From the NCBI RefSeq assembly GCF_026625645.1, contig NZ_CP113056.1:930001-994000 (forward strand): 64,000 nt of DNA, in the 5' to 3' direction. The notes below the pieces were generated by a model. The model was given only the letters and a program-made list of their open reading frames with translations. It ran no database searches and was not told where the DNA came from. The translations under genes and the position numbers were made by a program. The stretch is from Ancylobacter sp. SL191. GTDB lineage: Bacteria > Pseudomonadota > Alphaproteobacteria > Rhizobiales > Xanthobacteraceae. Positions 8,905 through 17,815 of the stretch are shown here, one piece after another. The first letter of the stretch is position 1. Each line of letters begins with the position of its first letter.

Positions 8905-9354
8905 GTGACGGGACGCTCGAGCTTCATGACACGAGCGCTGGACGAGGCGCGGGCGGCGGCCGCGCGCGGCGAGGTGCCGGTCGGCGCGGTGGTGGTGCGC
9001 GAGGGTGTGGTGATCGCCGCCGACGGCAACCGCACGCGCGAGCTGAACGACCCCTCCGCCCATGCCGAGATGCTGGCGATCCGCACGGCGGCGGCGGCGC
9101 TGGGCTCGGACCGGCTCACCGATTGCGATCTCTATGTGACGCTGGAGCCCTGCACCATGTGCGCGGGCGTCATCGCCTGGGCGCGGCTGCGCCGGGTCTA
9201 TTACGGCGCAGCGGACCCCAAGGGCGGGGCGGTGGAGAGCGGCGTGCGCTTCTTCGCCCAGCCGAGCTGCCATCACCGGCCGGATGTCTATGGCGGCCTC
9301 GGCGAGAGCGAGGCGGCGGCCCTGCTGAAGGATTTTTTTGCCAGCCGGCGCTGA
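8905..9354 (+). CDS. tadA: tRNA-specific adenosine-34 deaminase
   Basis: Converts A34 of tRNA-Arg(ACG) to inosine. It has 149 residues. Zinc ligands and the proton-shuttling Glu are clear: HAE at residues 53-55 and PCTMC at 82-86. I choose GTG at 8905 because GGGAGGA lies about 9 nt upstream and the resulting N-terminus (SFMTRALDEARAAA) fits the family; ATG at 8926 would remove a conserved Phe. It is divergent from the pseudouridine synthase gene and converges on the prenyl synthase gene, with a hairpin over both stops. Confidence 0.95.
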   Translation: MTGRSSFMTRALDEARAAAARGEVPVGAVVVREGVVIAADGNRTRELNDPSAHAEMLAIRTAAAALGSDRLTDCDLYVTLEPCTMCAGVIAWARLRRVYYGAADPKGGAVESGVRFFAQPSCHHRPDVYGGLGESEAAALLKDFFASRR

Positions 9355-9382
9355 CCCCGGCTTCCGGCGAAGTCGGGGTCAG
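9351..9382. terminator. Hairpin spanning both stop codons of tadA and the prenyl synthase gene
   Basis: CTGACCCCGGCTTC (9351-9364) pairs with GAAGTCGGGGTCAG (9369-9382) around a four-base CGGC loop, with one G-T wobble. The left arm contains the tadA stop and the right arm the stop of the convergent gene. It works equally on both strands. No T-tract follows, so termination efficiency is uncertain. Confidence 0.55.
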
Positions 9383-10401
9383 TTCACCCGCGAGACGCAG
9401 AAATCCACCACGTCGACCAGCGCGCTGCGGGCAGGACCGGCCGGGAAGATGCCGAGCGCGTCCTTGGCCATGGCGCCGTAATGGCGGGCGCGCTCCACCG
9501 TGTCGGCAATGGCGCGGTGGCGGGCGAGCAGTTCGATGGCGTGGTCGAGGTCGCCATCGGCGATCTCGCCGCGCTCCAGGCAGCGGCGCCAGAAGTCCCG
9601 CTCGGTCTCGCTGCCGCGCCGGAAGGCCAGCACGATGGGCAGGGTGATCTTGCCCTCGCGGAAATCGTCGCCGACATTCTTGCCGAGCGCGGCGCCCGAG
9701 CCGCCATAATCCAGCGCGTCATCGACAAGCTGGAAGGCGATGCCGAGATTCATGCCATAGCTGCGGCAGGCGGCCTGTTCCAGCTTCGGCCGGCCGGCGA
9801 GCACCGGGCCGACTTCGCAGGCGGCGGCGAACAGCTCGGCGGTCTTGCCGCGAATGACGGCGAGATATTCGTCCTCGCTGGTCGCGGTGTTCTTGGCGGC
9901 GGCGAGCTGGGCCACCTCGCCCTCGGCGATCACCACGGCGGCGGTCGAGAGGATGTCGAGCGCGGAGAGGTTGCCGACCTCGATCATCATGCGGAAGGCC
10001 TGGCCGAGCAGGAAATCGCCCACCAGCACGCTCGCCTCATTGCCCCAGAGCATCCGGGCGGCGAGCTTGCCGCGCCGCATCTCGCTGTCGTCGACCACGT
10101 CGTCATGCAGCAGCGTCGCCGTGTGCATGAACTCGACCGAGGCGGCGAGCTTCACATCGCCCTCGCCCTGATAGCCGGAGAGATCGGCGGTCGCGAGCGT
10201 CAGCATCGGGCGCAGACGCTTGCCGCCGGAGGAGATGAGGTGCTGCGCGACCTCCGGGATCATCGTCACGTCCGAGCCGGTGCGCGAGAGGATCAGGGTG
10301 TTCACCCTGTCCATATCGGCCCGCACCAGGTTGACGATGCCCTCGATGGACGGGGCGGCGGAGACCTCGGCGGCGGGATTGAAAGGCAGGACGACGGCCA
10401 C
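9379..10401 (-). CDS. Polyprenyl (octaprenyl/decaprenyl) diphosphate synthase
   Basis: Elongates farnesyl or geranylgeranyl diphosphate with isopentenyl diphosphate to make the ubiquinone side chain. About 340 residues. Both aspartate-rich motifs are visible: DDVVDD in LLHDDVVDDSEMRRG and DDALD in LVDDALDYGG; GGKRLRPML is the usual IPP-binding segment. I prefer GTG at 10401 (VAVVLPFNPA) because GGAAAG lies 6 nt upstream; the alternative ATG at 10437 adds 12 residues but has no clear ribosome-binding site. Chain length cannot be read from sequence; alphaproteobacteria usually make Q10. It is divergent from the DUF2007 gene. Confidence 0.92.
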   Translation of the reverse strand: MAVVLPFNPAAEVSAAPSIEGIVNLVRADMDRVNTLILSRTGSDVTMIPEVAQHLISSGGKRLRPMLTLATADLSGYQGEGDVKLAASVEFMHTATLLHDDVVDDSEMRRGKLAARMLWGNEASVLVGDFLLGQAFRMMIEVGNLSALDILSTAAVVIAEGEVAQLAAAKNTATSEDEYLAVIRGKTAELFAAACEVGPVLAGRPKLEQAACRSYGMNLGIAFQLVDDALDYGGSGAALGKNVGDDFREGKITLPIVLAFRRGSETERDFWRRCLERGEIADGDLDHAIELLARHRAIADTVERARHYGAMAKDALGIFPAGPARSALVDVVDFCVSRVN

Positions 10402-10643
10402 GGCGGACTTTCCGGTTGGTCGGTTATGGACGCCCATATGAAGGGCGGGCAGGTGTTCCGGCAAGTAGATGCCGACAAGTGGGCGCCGGCGGCACATTCG
10501 GCAAGCCCGCCCCGGCGACCGGGAAGGCGCGCACGCTCTGCCGGCCCCGGCATAGCGCAATTGGCGGGCGGACGGAAATACTCCGTCCGGCGCGACTGAC
10601 GCAGCGTCAGGCGCCGGACACGCTTTCGTGCCACTATGGCGCC

Positions 10644-10868
10644 ATGCGTGAACTGCTTCGGACCAACGACATCGTGCTGCTTTCCGCCGTCGAGGCGCTG
10701 CTTGACGGGGCCGGCATCGTCCATTTCGTGCTCGACCAGCATATGAGCGTGATGGAAGGCTCGATCGGCCTGCTGCCGCGCCGGCTTCTGGTCGGGGAGG
10801 ACGAGATGCCGCGCGCCCGCACCTTGCTGCGCGAGGCCGGCCTCGGCGCCAAGCTGCGGGCCGAATGA
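10644..10868 (+). CDS. DUF2007 domain protein
   Basis: A 74-residue protein matching the DUF2007 family (putative signal-transducing, PII-like fold): opening MRELLRTNDIVLLSAVEALL, then a central GIVHFVLDQHMS and a final EDEMPRARTLLREAG helix. Function is unknown. The stop overlaps the next start (ATGA at 10865-10868), so it is translationally coupled to the methyltransferase. The same DUF2007-methyltransferase-peptidase order is common in Rhizobiales as far as I recall. Confidence 0.85.
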   Translation: MRELLRTNDIVLLSAVEALLDGAGIVHFVLDQHMSVMEGSIGLLPRRLLVGEDEMPRARTLLREAGLGAKLRAE

Positions 10869-11677
10869 GAGATGGCGGCGTGATGGACACCGACGCGGCG
10901 CCCTTTGCCGATATGCCCGCCGATCTGCGGGCGGAACTGACCGACGATGTCTTTCTCGACGGGCGGCTGCGGCTGTTGCAACCCGCGCGAGGCCACCGCG
11001 CCGGCCATGATGCGCTGCTGCTCGCCGCCAGCGCGCCGGGCGATGCCCGCATTGCGGTCGATCTCGGCGCCGGTGTCGGCACGGCGGGGCTCGCCTTGGC
11101 GGTCCGCGTGCCCGAGGTAGCGTTGACCTTGGTCGAGCTCGACCCCGCCACCGCCGCGCTTGCCCGCTGCAACGCCGCCCGGCAGGCGCCGGATCTTGCC
11201 GGGCGCGTGGGCGTCGTCGAGGCTGATGTGGCGGCGCTGGGACGGCCCGCGGGCCCGCCGCTCCCGGCAGCCGGCGCGGCCGACCTCGTGCTGATGAACC
11301 CGCCCTTCAACGACCCCACCCGCCACCGCGCCTCCCCGCATGAGCGTCGCGCGCTCGCCCACAGCGTACCGGATGCGGGGATGGAGATGTGGCTCAAGGC
11401 CGCCGCCCGGCTGCTCGCCCCGGCCGGGCGGCTGGCGCTGATCCACCGGCCGGAGGCCATCGAGGCGCTGCTGGCGGGGATGAAAGGCCGTTTCGGAGCC
11501 GTGACGATCCGCCCCGTGCATCCGCGCCCCGACGCGCCGGCGATCCGCCTGCTGATCGGGGCGATCAAGGGACGGCGCACCCCGCCGGCCTTTCTGCCGC
11601 CGCTGGTGCTGGCCGGTGATGACGGGCGCCCGAGCCTCAACGCCGAGCGCCTGCTGCGGGACGCGGGCGGGTTGTGA
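10865..11677 (+). CDS. Class I SAM-dependent methyltransferase, TrmN6-like
   Basis: Probably an N6-adenine methyltransferase of the tRNA1(Val)(adenine-37) type. It has 270 residues. The SAM-binding glycine-rich motif VDLGAGVGTAGL is near residues 61-72 and the N6-adenine catalytic motif NPPFND near residues 144-149. It opens with QPARGHRAGHDALLLAA, typical of TrmN6. ATG at 10865 overlaps the DUF2007 stop; a second ATG at 10883 is possible. The substrate is inferred from family, not proven. Confidence 0.85.
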   Translation: MRDGGVMDTDAAPFADMPADLRAELTDDVFLDGRLRLLQPARGHRAGHDALLLAASAPGDARIAVDLGAGVGTAGLALAVRVPEVALTLVELDPATAALARCNAARQAPDLAGRVGVVEADVAALGRPAGPPLPAAGAADLVLMNPPFNDPTRHRASPHERRALAHSVPDAGMEMWLKAAARLLAPAGRLALIHRPEAIEALLAGMKGRFGAVTIRPVHPRPDAPAIRLLIGAIKGRRTPPAFLPPLVLAGDDGRPSLNAERLLRDAGGL

Positions 11678-11785
11678 CAGCGGCGGCGCTTGAGGCGCAC
11701 CGCGTGAGGCCCCCCGCTTGAGGCTTGGCCCCTCGCACCCTATGTCAGAGGCAGATCACGACGGGTGGTGATCATCAGGGACATC

Positions 11786-12679
11786 ATGGCCAGCTCATTT
11801 CTCGCCGACCTCCGCCGCCGCCTCGATCCCATCCTGCCCGCGCGGATGCGCGCGGGTGCCGCCATCGTTCCGGTGGTCCGGCTCTCCGGCGCCATCGGCA
11901 TGGCGCGCCCGTTCAATCCCGGCCTGACCTTCGCCGGCATTTCCCGCACGCTCGACCGCGCCTTCGCGGTGAAGGGGGCCAAGGCGGTGGCGCTGGTGAT
12001 CAACTCGCCGGGCGGCGCGCCGGTACAGTCGCATCTGATCTACCGGCGCATCCGCCTGCTGGCGGACGAAAAGAAGATCCCGGTCATCGCCTTCGTCGAG
12101 GATGTCGCGGCCTCCGGCGGCTACATGCTGGCCTGCGCCGCCGACGAAATCGTCGCCGATCCCTTTTCCATTGTCGGCTCGATCGGCGTGGTCAGCGCCG
12201 GCTTCGGCTTCGACCGGGTGATCGACAAGCTCGGCATCGACCGACGCGTCTACACCGCCGGCACGCGCAAGGTGATGCTCGACCCGTTCCAGCCGGAAAA
12301 GGCCGAGGATATCGAGCGGCTCAAGGCGATCCAGCAGGACATCCACGCCGCCTTCAGCGGGCTGGTGAAGCAGCGCCGGGGCGACGTGCTCACCGGCGAC
12401 GACGACACGCTGTTCTCCGGCGAATTCTGGGCCGCGCCGCAGGCGCAGGAACTGGGACTGGTCGATTCCATCGGCGAGGTGCGCTCCTTCCTGCGGGCGC
12501 GCTATGGCGAGAAGGTGCTCACCCCGGTGATCGAGCCGCGCGCTGGCTTCTTCAGCCGCCGCCTGGCGGGCCTCTCCGCGCTTGGCGGGGATGCCGCCGG
12601 CGCCGCCGGGGCGGGCTTCGCCCAGTCGCTGGCCGCCCAGGCCGAGGAGCGCGCCCTGTGGGGCCGCTTCGGCCTGTGA
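11786..12679 (+). CDS. S49 family peptidase (SppA/SohB-like)
   Basis: A 297-residue serine protease of the signal-peptide-peptidase family, which degrades cleaved signal peptides or membrane-associated peptides. The catalytic dyad is visible: Ser110 in VAASGGYMLA and Lys162 in GTRKVMLDPF, the single-domain (SppA-36K) arrangement. INSPGG at residues 72-77 is the oxyanion segment. No strong transmembrane segment is seen at the N-terminus, so membrane anchoring is unclear. ATG 11786 has an AGGGA ribosome-binding site 5 nt upstream; an upstream GTG at 11765 is less likely. Confidence 0.9.
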   Translation: MASSFLADLRRRLDPILPARMRAGAAIVPVVRLSGAIGMARPFNPGLTFAGISRTLDRAFAVKGAKAVALVINSPGGAPVQSHLIYRRIRLLADEKKIPVIAFVEDVAASGGYMLACAADEIVADPFSIVGSIGVVSAGFGFDRVIDKLGIDRRVYTAGTRKVMLDPFQPEKAEDIERLKAIQQDIHAAFSGLVKQRRGDVLTGDDDTLFSGEFWAAPQAQELGLVDSIGEVRSFLRARYGEKVLTPVIEPRAGFFSRRLAGLSALGGDAAGAAGAGFAQSLAAQAEERALWGRFGL

Positions 12680-12703
12680 CGCCCGGCTGAGGGAGACAAA
12701 CGC

Positions 12704-12895
12704 ATGCCCCCCTTGTTCGTGCTCGCCCTCGGCGCCCTTGGCGCCGCCGCGCTGGTGAAGCGGCTCGCCGGTGAATCGCGCCGCGTCAATGCCGAGCTCG
12801 ACGCGCAGCGCGCGGCGGATGCGGCGCGCGAGGCCGGCCGCGGCACGCTGCGCCGCGACCCATCCACCGGCGACTACCGCCCGCACGATTCCTGA
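12704..12895 (+). CDS. Small conserved membrane protein
   Basis: A 63-residue protein with one N-terminal hydrophobic segment (LFVLALGALGAAALV) followed by a charged Arg/Ala-rich tail ending in DPSTGDYRP. The ribosome-binding site GGGAG is about 10 nt before the ATG, and it follows the S49 peptidase gene by 24 bp, so it is probably cotranscribed. Function unknown; similar short proteins are common in Rhizobiales. Confidence 0.7.
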   Translation: MPPLFVLALGALGAAALVKRLAGESRRVNAELDAQRAADAAREAGRGTLRRDPSTGDYRPHDS

Positions 12896-12946
12896 AGCCG
12901 CCGCCCGCCGGCCGGAAAATGCCGAAATTTGGAGCTTTTCCAATTC

Positions 12947-12963
12947 GATAGGCTCTGCCTATC
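12947..12963. promoter_or_regulatory. Inverted repeat upstream of macA (possible operator)
   Basis: GATAGGC-tct-GCCTATC is a perfect 7-bp inverted repeat in a locally AT-rich stretch about 75 bp before macA. Its right arm overlaps TATCAT, a possible -10 element. Such a position would suit a repressor controlling the macAB pump. It could also simply be a short hairpin at the end of the preceding transcript. Confidence 0.4.
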
Positions 12964-13038
12964 ATTACCGCGAATTCACTTGGTACGCCTCCGCTTCGGC
13001 CTTATCCCGAAACGGTGGGAAAGGCGGGTGGATGCGCG

Positions 13039-14244
13039 ATGCTTCAAAGGTCTGAAAGCGGCTGGAAGGCGGGAACGACGGTGCGGCGACGCGGGCGGTG
13101 GCGCTGGGTTGGCCTGGCCGTTCTCGTGGCGGCGTGCGCGGGCGGCTACTATTATGGCACCCGCGCCCAGGCGCCCGCCGCGCCCGAGTTCCAGACCGCC
13201 AAGGTCGAGATCGGCGACATCCAGACCAATGTCACTGCCATCGCCAATATGCAGCCCAAGACCTATGTCGATGTCGGCACGCAGGTCTCCGGCCAGCTCC
13301 GGGTGATCCATCCCGATGTCGGGGCGATCGTGAAGAAGGGCGACCTGCTCGCCGAGATCGACCCCACCGTCTACCAGACCCGCGTGAATGGCGACCGCGC
13401 CAGCCTCGACAATCTGCGCGCCCAGCTCGCCCAGGCCGAGGCGCAGCTCACGCTCGACCGGCTGCGCAACGATCGCGCCCAGGAGCTCTGGTCGAAGCAG
13501 GCCGGCAGCCGTGACGCGGCCGAGGCGGCCGAGGCCACGATGCGCATCTCCATCGCCAAGATCGACGCGCTGAAGGCGCAGATCGCCCAGACGCAGGCGA
13601 CGCTCGACGGCGACCTGGCCAATCTCGGCTACACCAAGATCTACGCGCCGATGGACGGCACGGTGGTCTCGATCACCGCCCGCGAGGGCTCGACGCTCAA
13701 CGCCAACCAGAGCGCGCCCATCGTGCTGCGCATCGCCGACCTGCAGACCATGACGGTGACGGCGCAGGTGGCCGAGGGCGACATTCCGAAGATCACGGTC
13801 GGCACCCCCGCCTATTTCTCGACGCTCGGCCTGCCGGACCGGCGCTGGGAGGGGGCGGTGCGGCAGATCGAGCCGACGCCGACCATCGTCAACGACGTCG
13901 TGCTCTACAATGTGCTGATCGACGTGCCCAACCCCGACCTGACGCTGATGACCAACATGACCGCGCAGGTCTTCTTCCGTCTCGGCGAGGCCAAGGGCGT
14001 GCCGCTGGTGCCGACCGCCGCCGTGCGCACCCGCCGCGACGGCACCGCGACGGTGCGCGTGATGACCCCGCAGGGGCCGCAGGAGCGCAACATCAAGATC
14101 GGCATCGCCAACCGCGCCATGACGCAGGTGATCGAGGGGCTGTCGCCCGGCGATACGGTCGTCACCGGCGCCGGCGCCCCCGGCGCGCGTCCGGGCGGAC
14201 CGGGCGGCCAGCGCCCGCCCGCCATGCCGCCGCGCCTCGGCTGA
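13039..14244 (+). CDS. macA: MacA-type periplasmic adaptor of an ABC efflux pump
   Basis: Membrane-fusion protein linking the inner-membrane ABC transporter MacB to an outer-membrane channel. About 401 residues. An N-terminal membrane anchor (WVGLAVLVAACAGGYYYG) is followed by the split lipoyl domain (TYVDVGTQVSGQLR and IYAPMDGTVVSI), a central alpha-helical hairpin rich in Ala/Gln (DNLRAQLAQAEAQLTL), and a beta-barrel domain. I prefer ATG 13039 over GTG 13015 because GGTGGA lies about 8 nt before it. macB follows by 10 bp. No tolC-like gene is nearby. The substrate is unknown. Confidence 0.9.
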   Translation: MLQRSESGWKAGTTVRRRGRWRWVGLAVLVAACAGGYYYGTRAQAPAAPEFQTAKVEIGDIQTNVTAIANMQPKTYVDVGTQVSGQLRVIHPDVGAIVKKGDLLAEIDPTVYQTRVNGDRASLDNLRAQLAQAEAQLTLDRLRNDRAQELWSKQAGSRDAAEAAEATMRISIAKIDALKAQIAQTQATLDGDLANLGYTKIYAPMDGTVVSITAREGSTLNANQSAPIVLRIADLQTMTVTAQVAEGDIPKITVGTPAYFSTLGLPDRRWEGAVRQIEPTPTIVNDVVLYNVLIDVPNPDLTLMTNMTAQVFFRLGEAKGVPLVPTAAVRTRRDGTATVRVMTPQGPQERNIKIGIANRAMTQVIEGLSPGDTVVTGAGAPGARPGGPGGQRPPAMPPRLG

Positions 14245-14254
14245 GGAGGGCGGC

Positions 14255-16291
14255 ATGAGCGAGGATGTGCCGGGAGAGATGAGCGGCGGGACCGAGGATC
14301 TGGCGCTGCGGCTCGACGCGCTGCCGGCCCCGGAGGCCGGGCAGGCAGTGCCGCTGCGCCCGATCATCGAACTGACCGATGTCAGCCGCATCTACCCGAA
14401 TGGCGAGACAGTCGTGCGCGCGCTCGACCGCGTGTCGCTCGCCATCCATCCCGGCGAGTTCGTCGCCATCATGGGTCAGTCCGGCTCGGGCAAATCGACG
14501 CTGATGAACATTGTCGGCTGCCTCGACCGCCCCTCCGCCGGCGCCTACCGGGTGGACGGCGTCGATGTCGCGGAGCTCGATCCCGACCAGCTCGCGGCGC
14601 TGCGCTGCTCGACCTTCGGCTTCGTGTTCCAGCGCTACAATCTGCTGCCGACGCTGACGGCGGCGGAAAATGTCGAAATTCCTGCCATCTATGCCGGCAC
14701 GCCACAGGAGCGGCGGACCTCGCGGGCGCATGAACTGCTCGACCGCCTCGGCCTTGGCGATCGCGCCGAGCACCGCCCGAACCAGCTCTCCGGCGGCCAG
14801 CAGCAGCGGGTCTCCATCGCCCGCGCGCTGATGAACGCCGCGCCGGTCATCCTCGCCGACGAGCCGACCGGCGCGCTCGATTCGCGCAGCGGCGAGGATG
14901 TGCTGGCCCTGCTCACCGAGCTGAACGCGGAAGGCCACACGGTCATCCTCATCACCCACGATCCCGATGTCGCCGCGCACGCCCGGCGCGTCGTGCGCTT
15001 TCAAGACGGCCACATCGTCTCCGACGAGCGGCGCGAGCCGGAACCCGCCCGCACGCCGCTGCCGGGAACGCGCGCCAGCAGCGGCGGCGGTTTTGCCCGC
15101 TTCGTGCCGGATCTGGCGGAAGCCGTGCGCATGGCCTTCGCCTCCATGGCGGCCAACGTGTTCCGCACGGCGCTGACGCTGCTCGGCATCGTCATCGGCG
15201 TTGCCTCGGTCATCACCATGCTGGCGGTGGGCGATGGCGGCAAGCAGAGCGTGCTGGAGCGCATTTCGCAGATCGGCACCAATCTGCTGATCGTGCGGCC
15301 GGGGGCGGCGGGCATCCGCACCAGCGGCGACAACGCGACGCTTCTGCCGGAGGATGCGGACGCGTTGCGGGTCATTCCCGGCATCAGCGCCGTCGCGCCC
15401 GAGCGCACCGGCCGCTACACGATGCGCTTCGGATCGGCCGATTATTACACCTCGGTCACCGCCACCAGCGCCGACTATCTCGACGCCCGCGACTGGGCGC
15501 TGGCGCGCGGGGTGATGTTCACCGCCGCCGATGTGCGCGCCTATGCGCCGGTGATCGTGCTCGGCCAGACCGTCGTTACCAACCTGTTCGGCGAGGATGA
15601 TCCGCTCGGGCGCTATGTGCTGGTGAAGAACGTGCCCTATGAGGTGATCGGCGTGCTCGCCCCGCGCGGCGCCAATGCCTTTGGCCAGGATCAGGACGAT
15701 GTGGCGCTGGTGCCGATCTCCACCGGCTTCGTGCGGGTGTTCGGCCGGCGCTTCGTCAACTCCATCACGGTGAAGGTGGAGAAGGCCGAGGAGATCCCGC
15801 AGGTCGAACAGGCCATCACCCGCCTCATCACCGATCGCCATCAGGTCGAGGATTTCCAGGTGCGCAACACGGCGCAGTTCCTCGAGACGGCGCTGGAGAC
15901 GCAGAACACCCTCACCCTCGTGCTCGGCTGCGTCGCCGCCATCTCGCTGCTGGTGGCGGGCATCGGCGTGATGAACATCATGCTGGTGAGCGTGACCGAG
16001 CGCACCCGCGAGATCGGCATCCGCATGGCGACCGGCGCGCGCATGAGCAACATCATGCTGCAGTTCAACACCGAGGCGCTGGTGGTGTGCGGCGTCGGTG
16101 GGGCGGTGGGCGTCGGGCTCGGCATCGGCGTGGCGCTGCTGCTGGAATATCTCGGCGTCACCATCGTGCTGTCGCTGCTGCCGCCGGTGCTGGCCTTTGG
16201 CTGCGCCTTCCTCACCGGGCTGATCTTCGGCTACCTCCCCGCCCGCAAGGCGGCGGGCATGGACCCGGTGGTGGCACTCGCCTACGAGTGA
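14255..16291 (+). CDS. macB: MacB-type ABC transporter, fused ATPase and permease
   Basis: ATP-driven mechanotransmission pump working with MacA to export macrolides, peptides or siderophores. It has 678 residues. The ATPase domain carries Walker A GQSGSGKST (residues 74-82), the ABC signature LSGGQQQR and Walker B VILADEPTGALDS. The permease part has a transmembrane segment after AFASMAANVFRTALTLLG, a large periplasmic MacB_PCD domain, and three C-terminal transmembrane helices in an FtsX domain. The N-terminal 35 residues are an extension before the ATPase. It is in an operon with macA. Confidence 0.93.
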   Translation: MSEDVPGEMSGGTEDLALRLDALPAPEAGQAVPLRPIIELTDVSRIYPNGETVVRALDRVSLAIHPGEFVAIMGQSGSGKSTLMNIVGCLDRPSAGAYRVDGVDVAELDPDQLAALRCSTFGFVFQRYNLLPTLTAAENVEIPAIYAGTPQERRTSRAHELLDRLGLGDRAEHRPNQLSGGQQQRVSIARALMNAAPVILADEPTGALDSRSGEDVLALLTELNAEGHTVILITHDPDVAAHARRVVRFQDGHIVSDERREPEPARTPLPGTRASSGGGFARFVPDLAEAVRMAFASMAANVFRTALTLLGIVIGVASVITMLAVGDGGKQSVLERISQIGTNLLIVRPGAAGIRTSGDNATLLPEDADALRVIPGISAVAPERTGRYTMRFGSADYYTSVTATSADYLDARDWALARGVMFTAADVRAYAPVIVLGQTVVTNLFGEDDPLGRYVLVKNVPYEVIGVLAPRGANAFGQDQDDVALVPISTGFVRVFGRRFVNSITVKVEKAEEIPQVEQAITRLITDRHQVEDFQVRNTAQFLETALETQNTLTLVLGCVAAISLLVAGIGVMNIMLVSVTERTREIGIRMATGARMSNIMLQFNTEALVVCGVGGAVGVGLGIGVALLLEYLGVTIVLSLLPPVLAFGCAFLTGLIFGYLPARKAAGMDPVVALAYE

Positions 16292-16305
16292 ACGGCGAAC
16301 CTGCC

Positions 16306-16398
16306 GCGTCATCCCCGGGCTCGGCCCGGGGATACACGACTTTTAGCGCGCGGGGCCATGAGACGTGGATGGCCGGGCCAAGCCCGGCCATGACGGCG
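16306..16398. repeat. Two-hairpin intergenic repeat, copy between macB and purD
   Basis: Two perfect hairpins joined by a spacer: ATCCCCGGGC-tcg-GCCCGGGGAT (16311-16333) and ATGGCCGGGC-caa-GCCCGGCCAT (16369-16391). Outer ends CGTCAT and ATGACG are complementary, so the whole unit can also fold end to end. The same architecture recurs at 44713 and 63104. It sits 3' of macB and may end its transcript. Confidence 0.8.
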
Positions 16399-16487
16399 TT
16401 TGGCCAATGCCCGCCACACGAACCCTTGCCCCCCGCCGCCTGAACGTTTAGGCGAAGCGCAAGGTCGGGGTGCTGGAGGCTTGCCGC

Positions 16488-17759
16488 ATGAATGTTCTAC
16501 TGCTCGGTTCGGGTGGCCGCGAACACGCGCTCGCCTGGAAGCTGGCGCAGAGCCCGCTGCTCGGCCGGCTCTTTGCGGTGCCGGGCAATCCGGGCATTGC
16601 CGGGCATGCGACCTGCATCGACCTTCCGCTCGACGACCATGACGCCCTCGTCACCCTGTGCGGCGCGGAGAAGATCGACCTTGTGGTGGTCGGCCCCGAG
16701 GCGCCGCTGGTGGACGGCATCGCCGACCGGCTGATCGCGGAAGGGCTTCCGGTCTTCGGCCCGCGCCGGGTCGCCGCGCAGCTTGAGGGCTCGAAGCTCT
16801 TCACCAAGGAACTGTGCAAGGCGCACAACATCCCGACCGCGGCCTTCGGCCGCTTCACCGAGGTGGAGGATGCCCGCGCCTTCATCCGCGCCCAGGGCGC
16901 CCCCATCGTGCTGAAGGCCGACGGGCTGATGGCCGGCAAGGGCGTGATCGTCGCCATGACCATCGACGAGGCGCTGGACGGCGTCGACGAGGTGTTCGCC
17001 ATGGGCGGGGCCGGCACCGAGATACTGATCGAGGAATTTCTGGAGGGCGAGGAAGTCTCGTTCTTCTGCCTCGTGGATGGCGAGACCGTGCTGCCCTTCG
17101 GCTCGGCGCAGGACCACAAGCGCGCCTATGATGGCGATCGCGGCCCCAACACCGGCGGCATGGGCGCCTATTCGCCCGCCCCGGTCTTCACCGCCGAGAT
17201 GGAACGCCACGCGCTGCACGACATCATCAAGCCGACCGCCCGTGCGCTGGCCGATGCGGCGAGCGCCTATCGCGGCGTGCTGTTCGCCGGGCTGATGATC
17301 ACCCGCGAGGGGCCCAAGCTCATCGAATATAATGTCCGCTTCGGCGACCCGGAATGCCAGGTGCTGATGCTGCGCATGGAAGGCGACCTGCTGCCGATCC
17401 TGCACGCGGTCGCCACCGGCCGGCTGGAAGACCAGCCGGTGCCGCTGAAGCCCGAGGCGGCGATCACCGTCGTCATGGCGGCGCGCGGCTATCCCGGCAG
17501 CTACCAGAAGGGCACGCGCATCGCCGGCATCAATGCCGCCGAGCAGATTCCCGGCGTGAAGGTGTTCCATGCCGGCACGAAGCAGGCGGGCAGCGATCTC
17601 GTCGCCAATGGCGGGCGGGTGCTCAACGTCACCGCCATCGGCGCCAATGTGGCGGAGGCGCGCGAGCGGGCCTATGACGCGGTCGCCCGCATCGACTGGC
17701 CGGACGGCTTCTGCCGCAGCGACATCGCCTGGCGCGCGCTGGGCAGCGACCCCACATAG
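16488..17759 (+). CDS. purD: Phosphoribosylamine-glycine ligase
   Basis: GAR synthetase, the second step of purine synthesis: joins glycine to phosphoribosylamine using ATP. It has 423 residues, the usual length. The start [19 protein letters not shown] is the family signature. ATP-grasp elements [13 protein letters not shown] and the metal-binding [12 protein letters not shown] are intact. ATG 16488 has TGGAGG 8 nt upstream. It is a monocistronic-looking gene after an intergenic repeat. Confidence 0.97.
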   Translation: MNVLLLGSGGREHALAWKLAQSPLLGRLFAVPGNPGIAGHATCIDLPLDDHDALVTLCGAEKIDLVVVGPEAPLVDGIADRLIAEGLPVFGPRRVAAQLEGSKLFTKELCKAHNIPTAAFGRFTEVEDARAFIRAQGAPIVLKADGLMAGKGVIVAMTIDEALDGVDEVFAMGGAGTEILIEEFLEGEEVSFFCLVDGETVLPFGSAQDHKRAYDGDRGPNTGGMGAYSPAPVFTAEMERHALHDIIKPTARALADAASAYRGVLFAGLMITREGPKLIEYNVRFGDPECQVLMLRMEGDLLPILHAVATGRLEDQPVPLKPEAAITVVMAARGYPGSYQKGTRIAGINAAEQIPGVKVFHAGTKQAGSDLVANGGRVLNVTAIGANVAEARERAYDAVARIDWPDGFCRSDIAWRALGSDPT

Positions 17760-17815
17760 GCGCGGCGCGGCACCGTTCACAGAATCGCCGCGTGACAGCG
17801 GCATGAGGTGAGGCC

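Noticed and set aside
9331..9342. T-rich run near the tadA 3' end as an intrinsic terminator tail
   Set aside because: The seven T encode Phe-Phe inside the conserved C-terminus of TadA and are not preceded by a hairpin.
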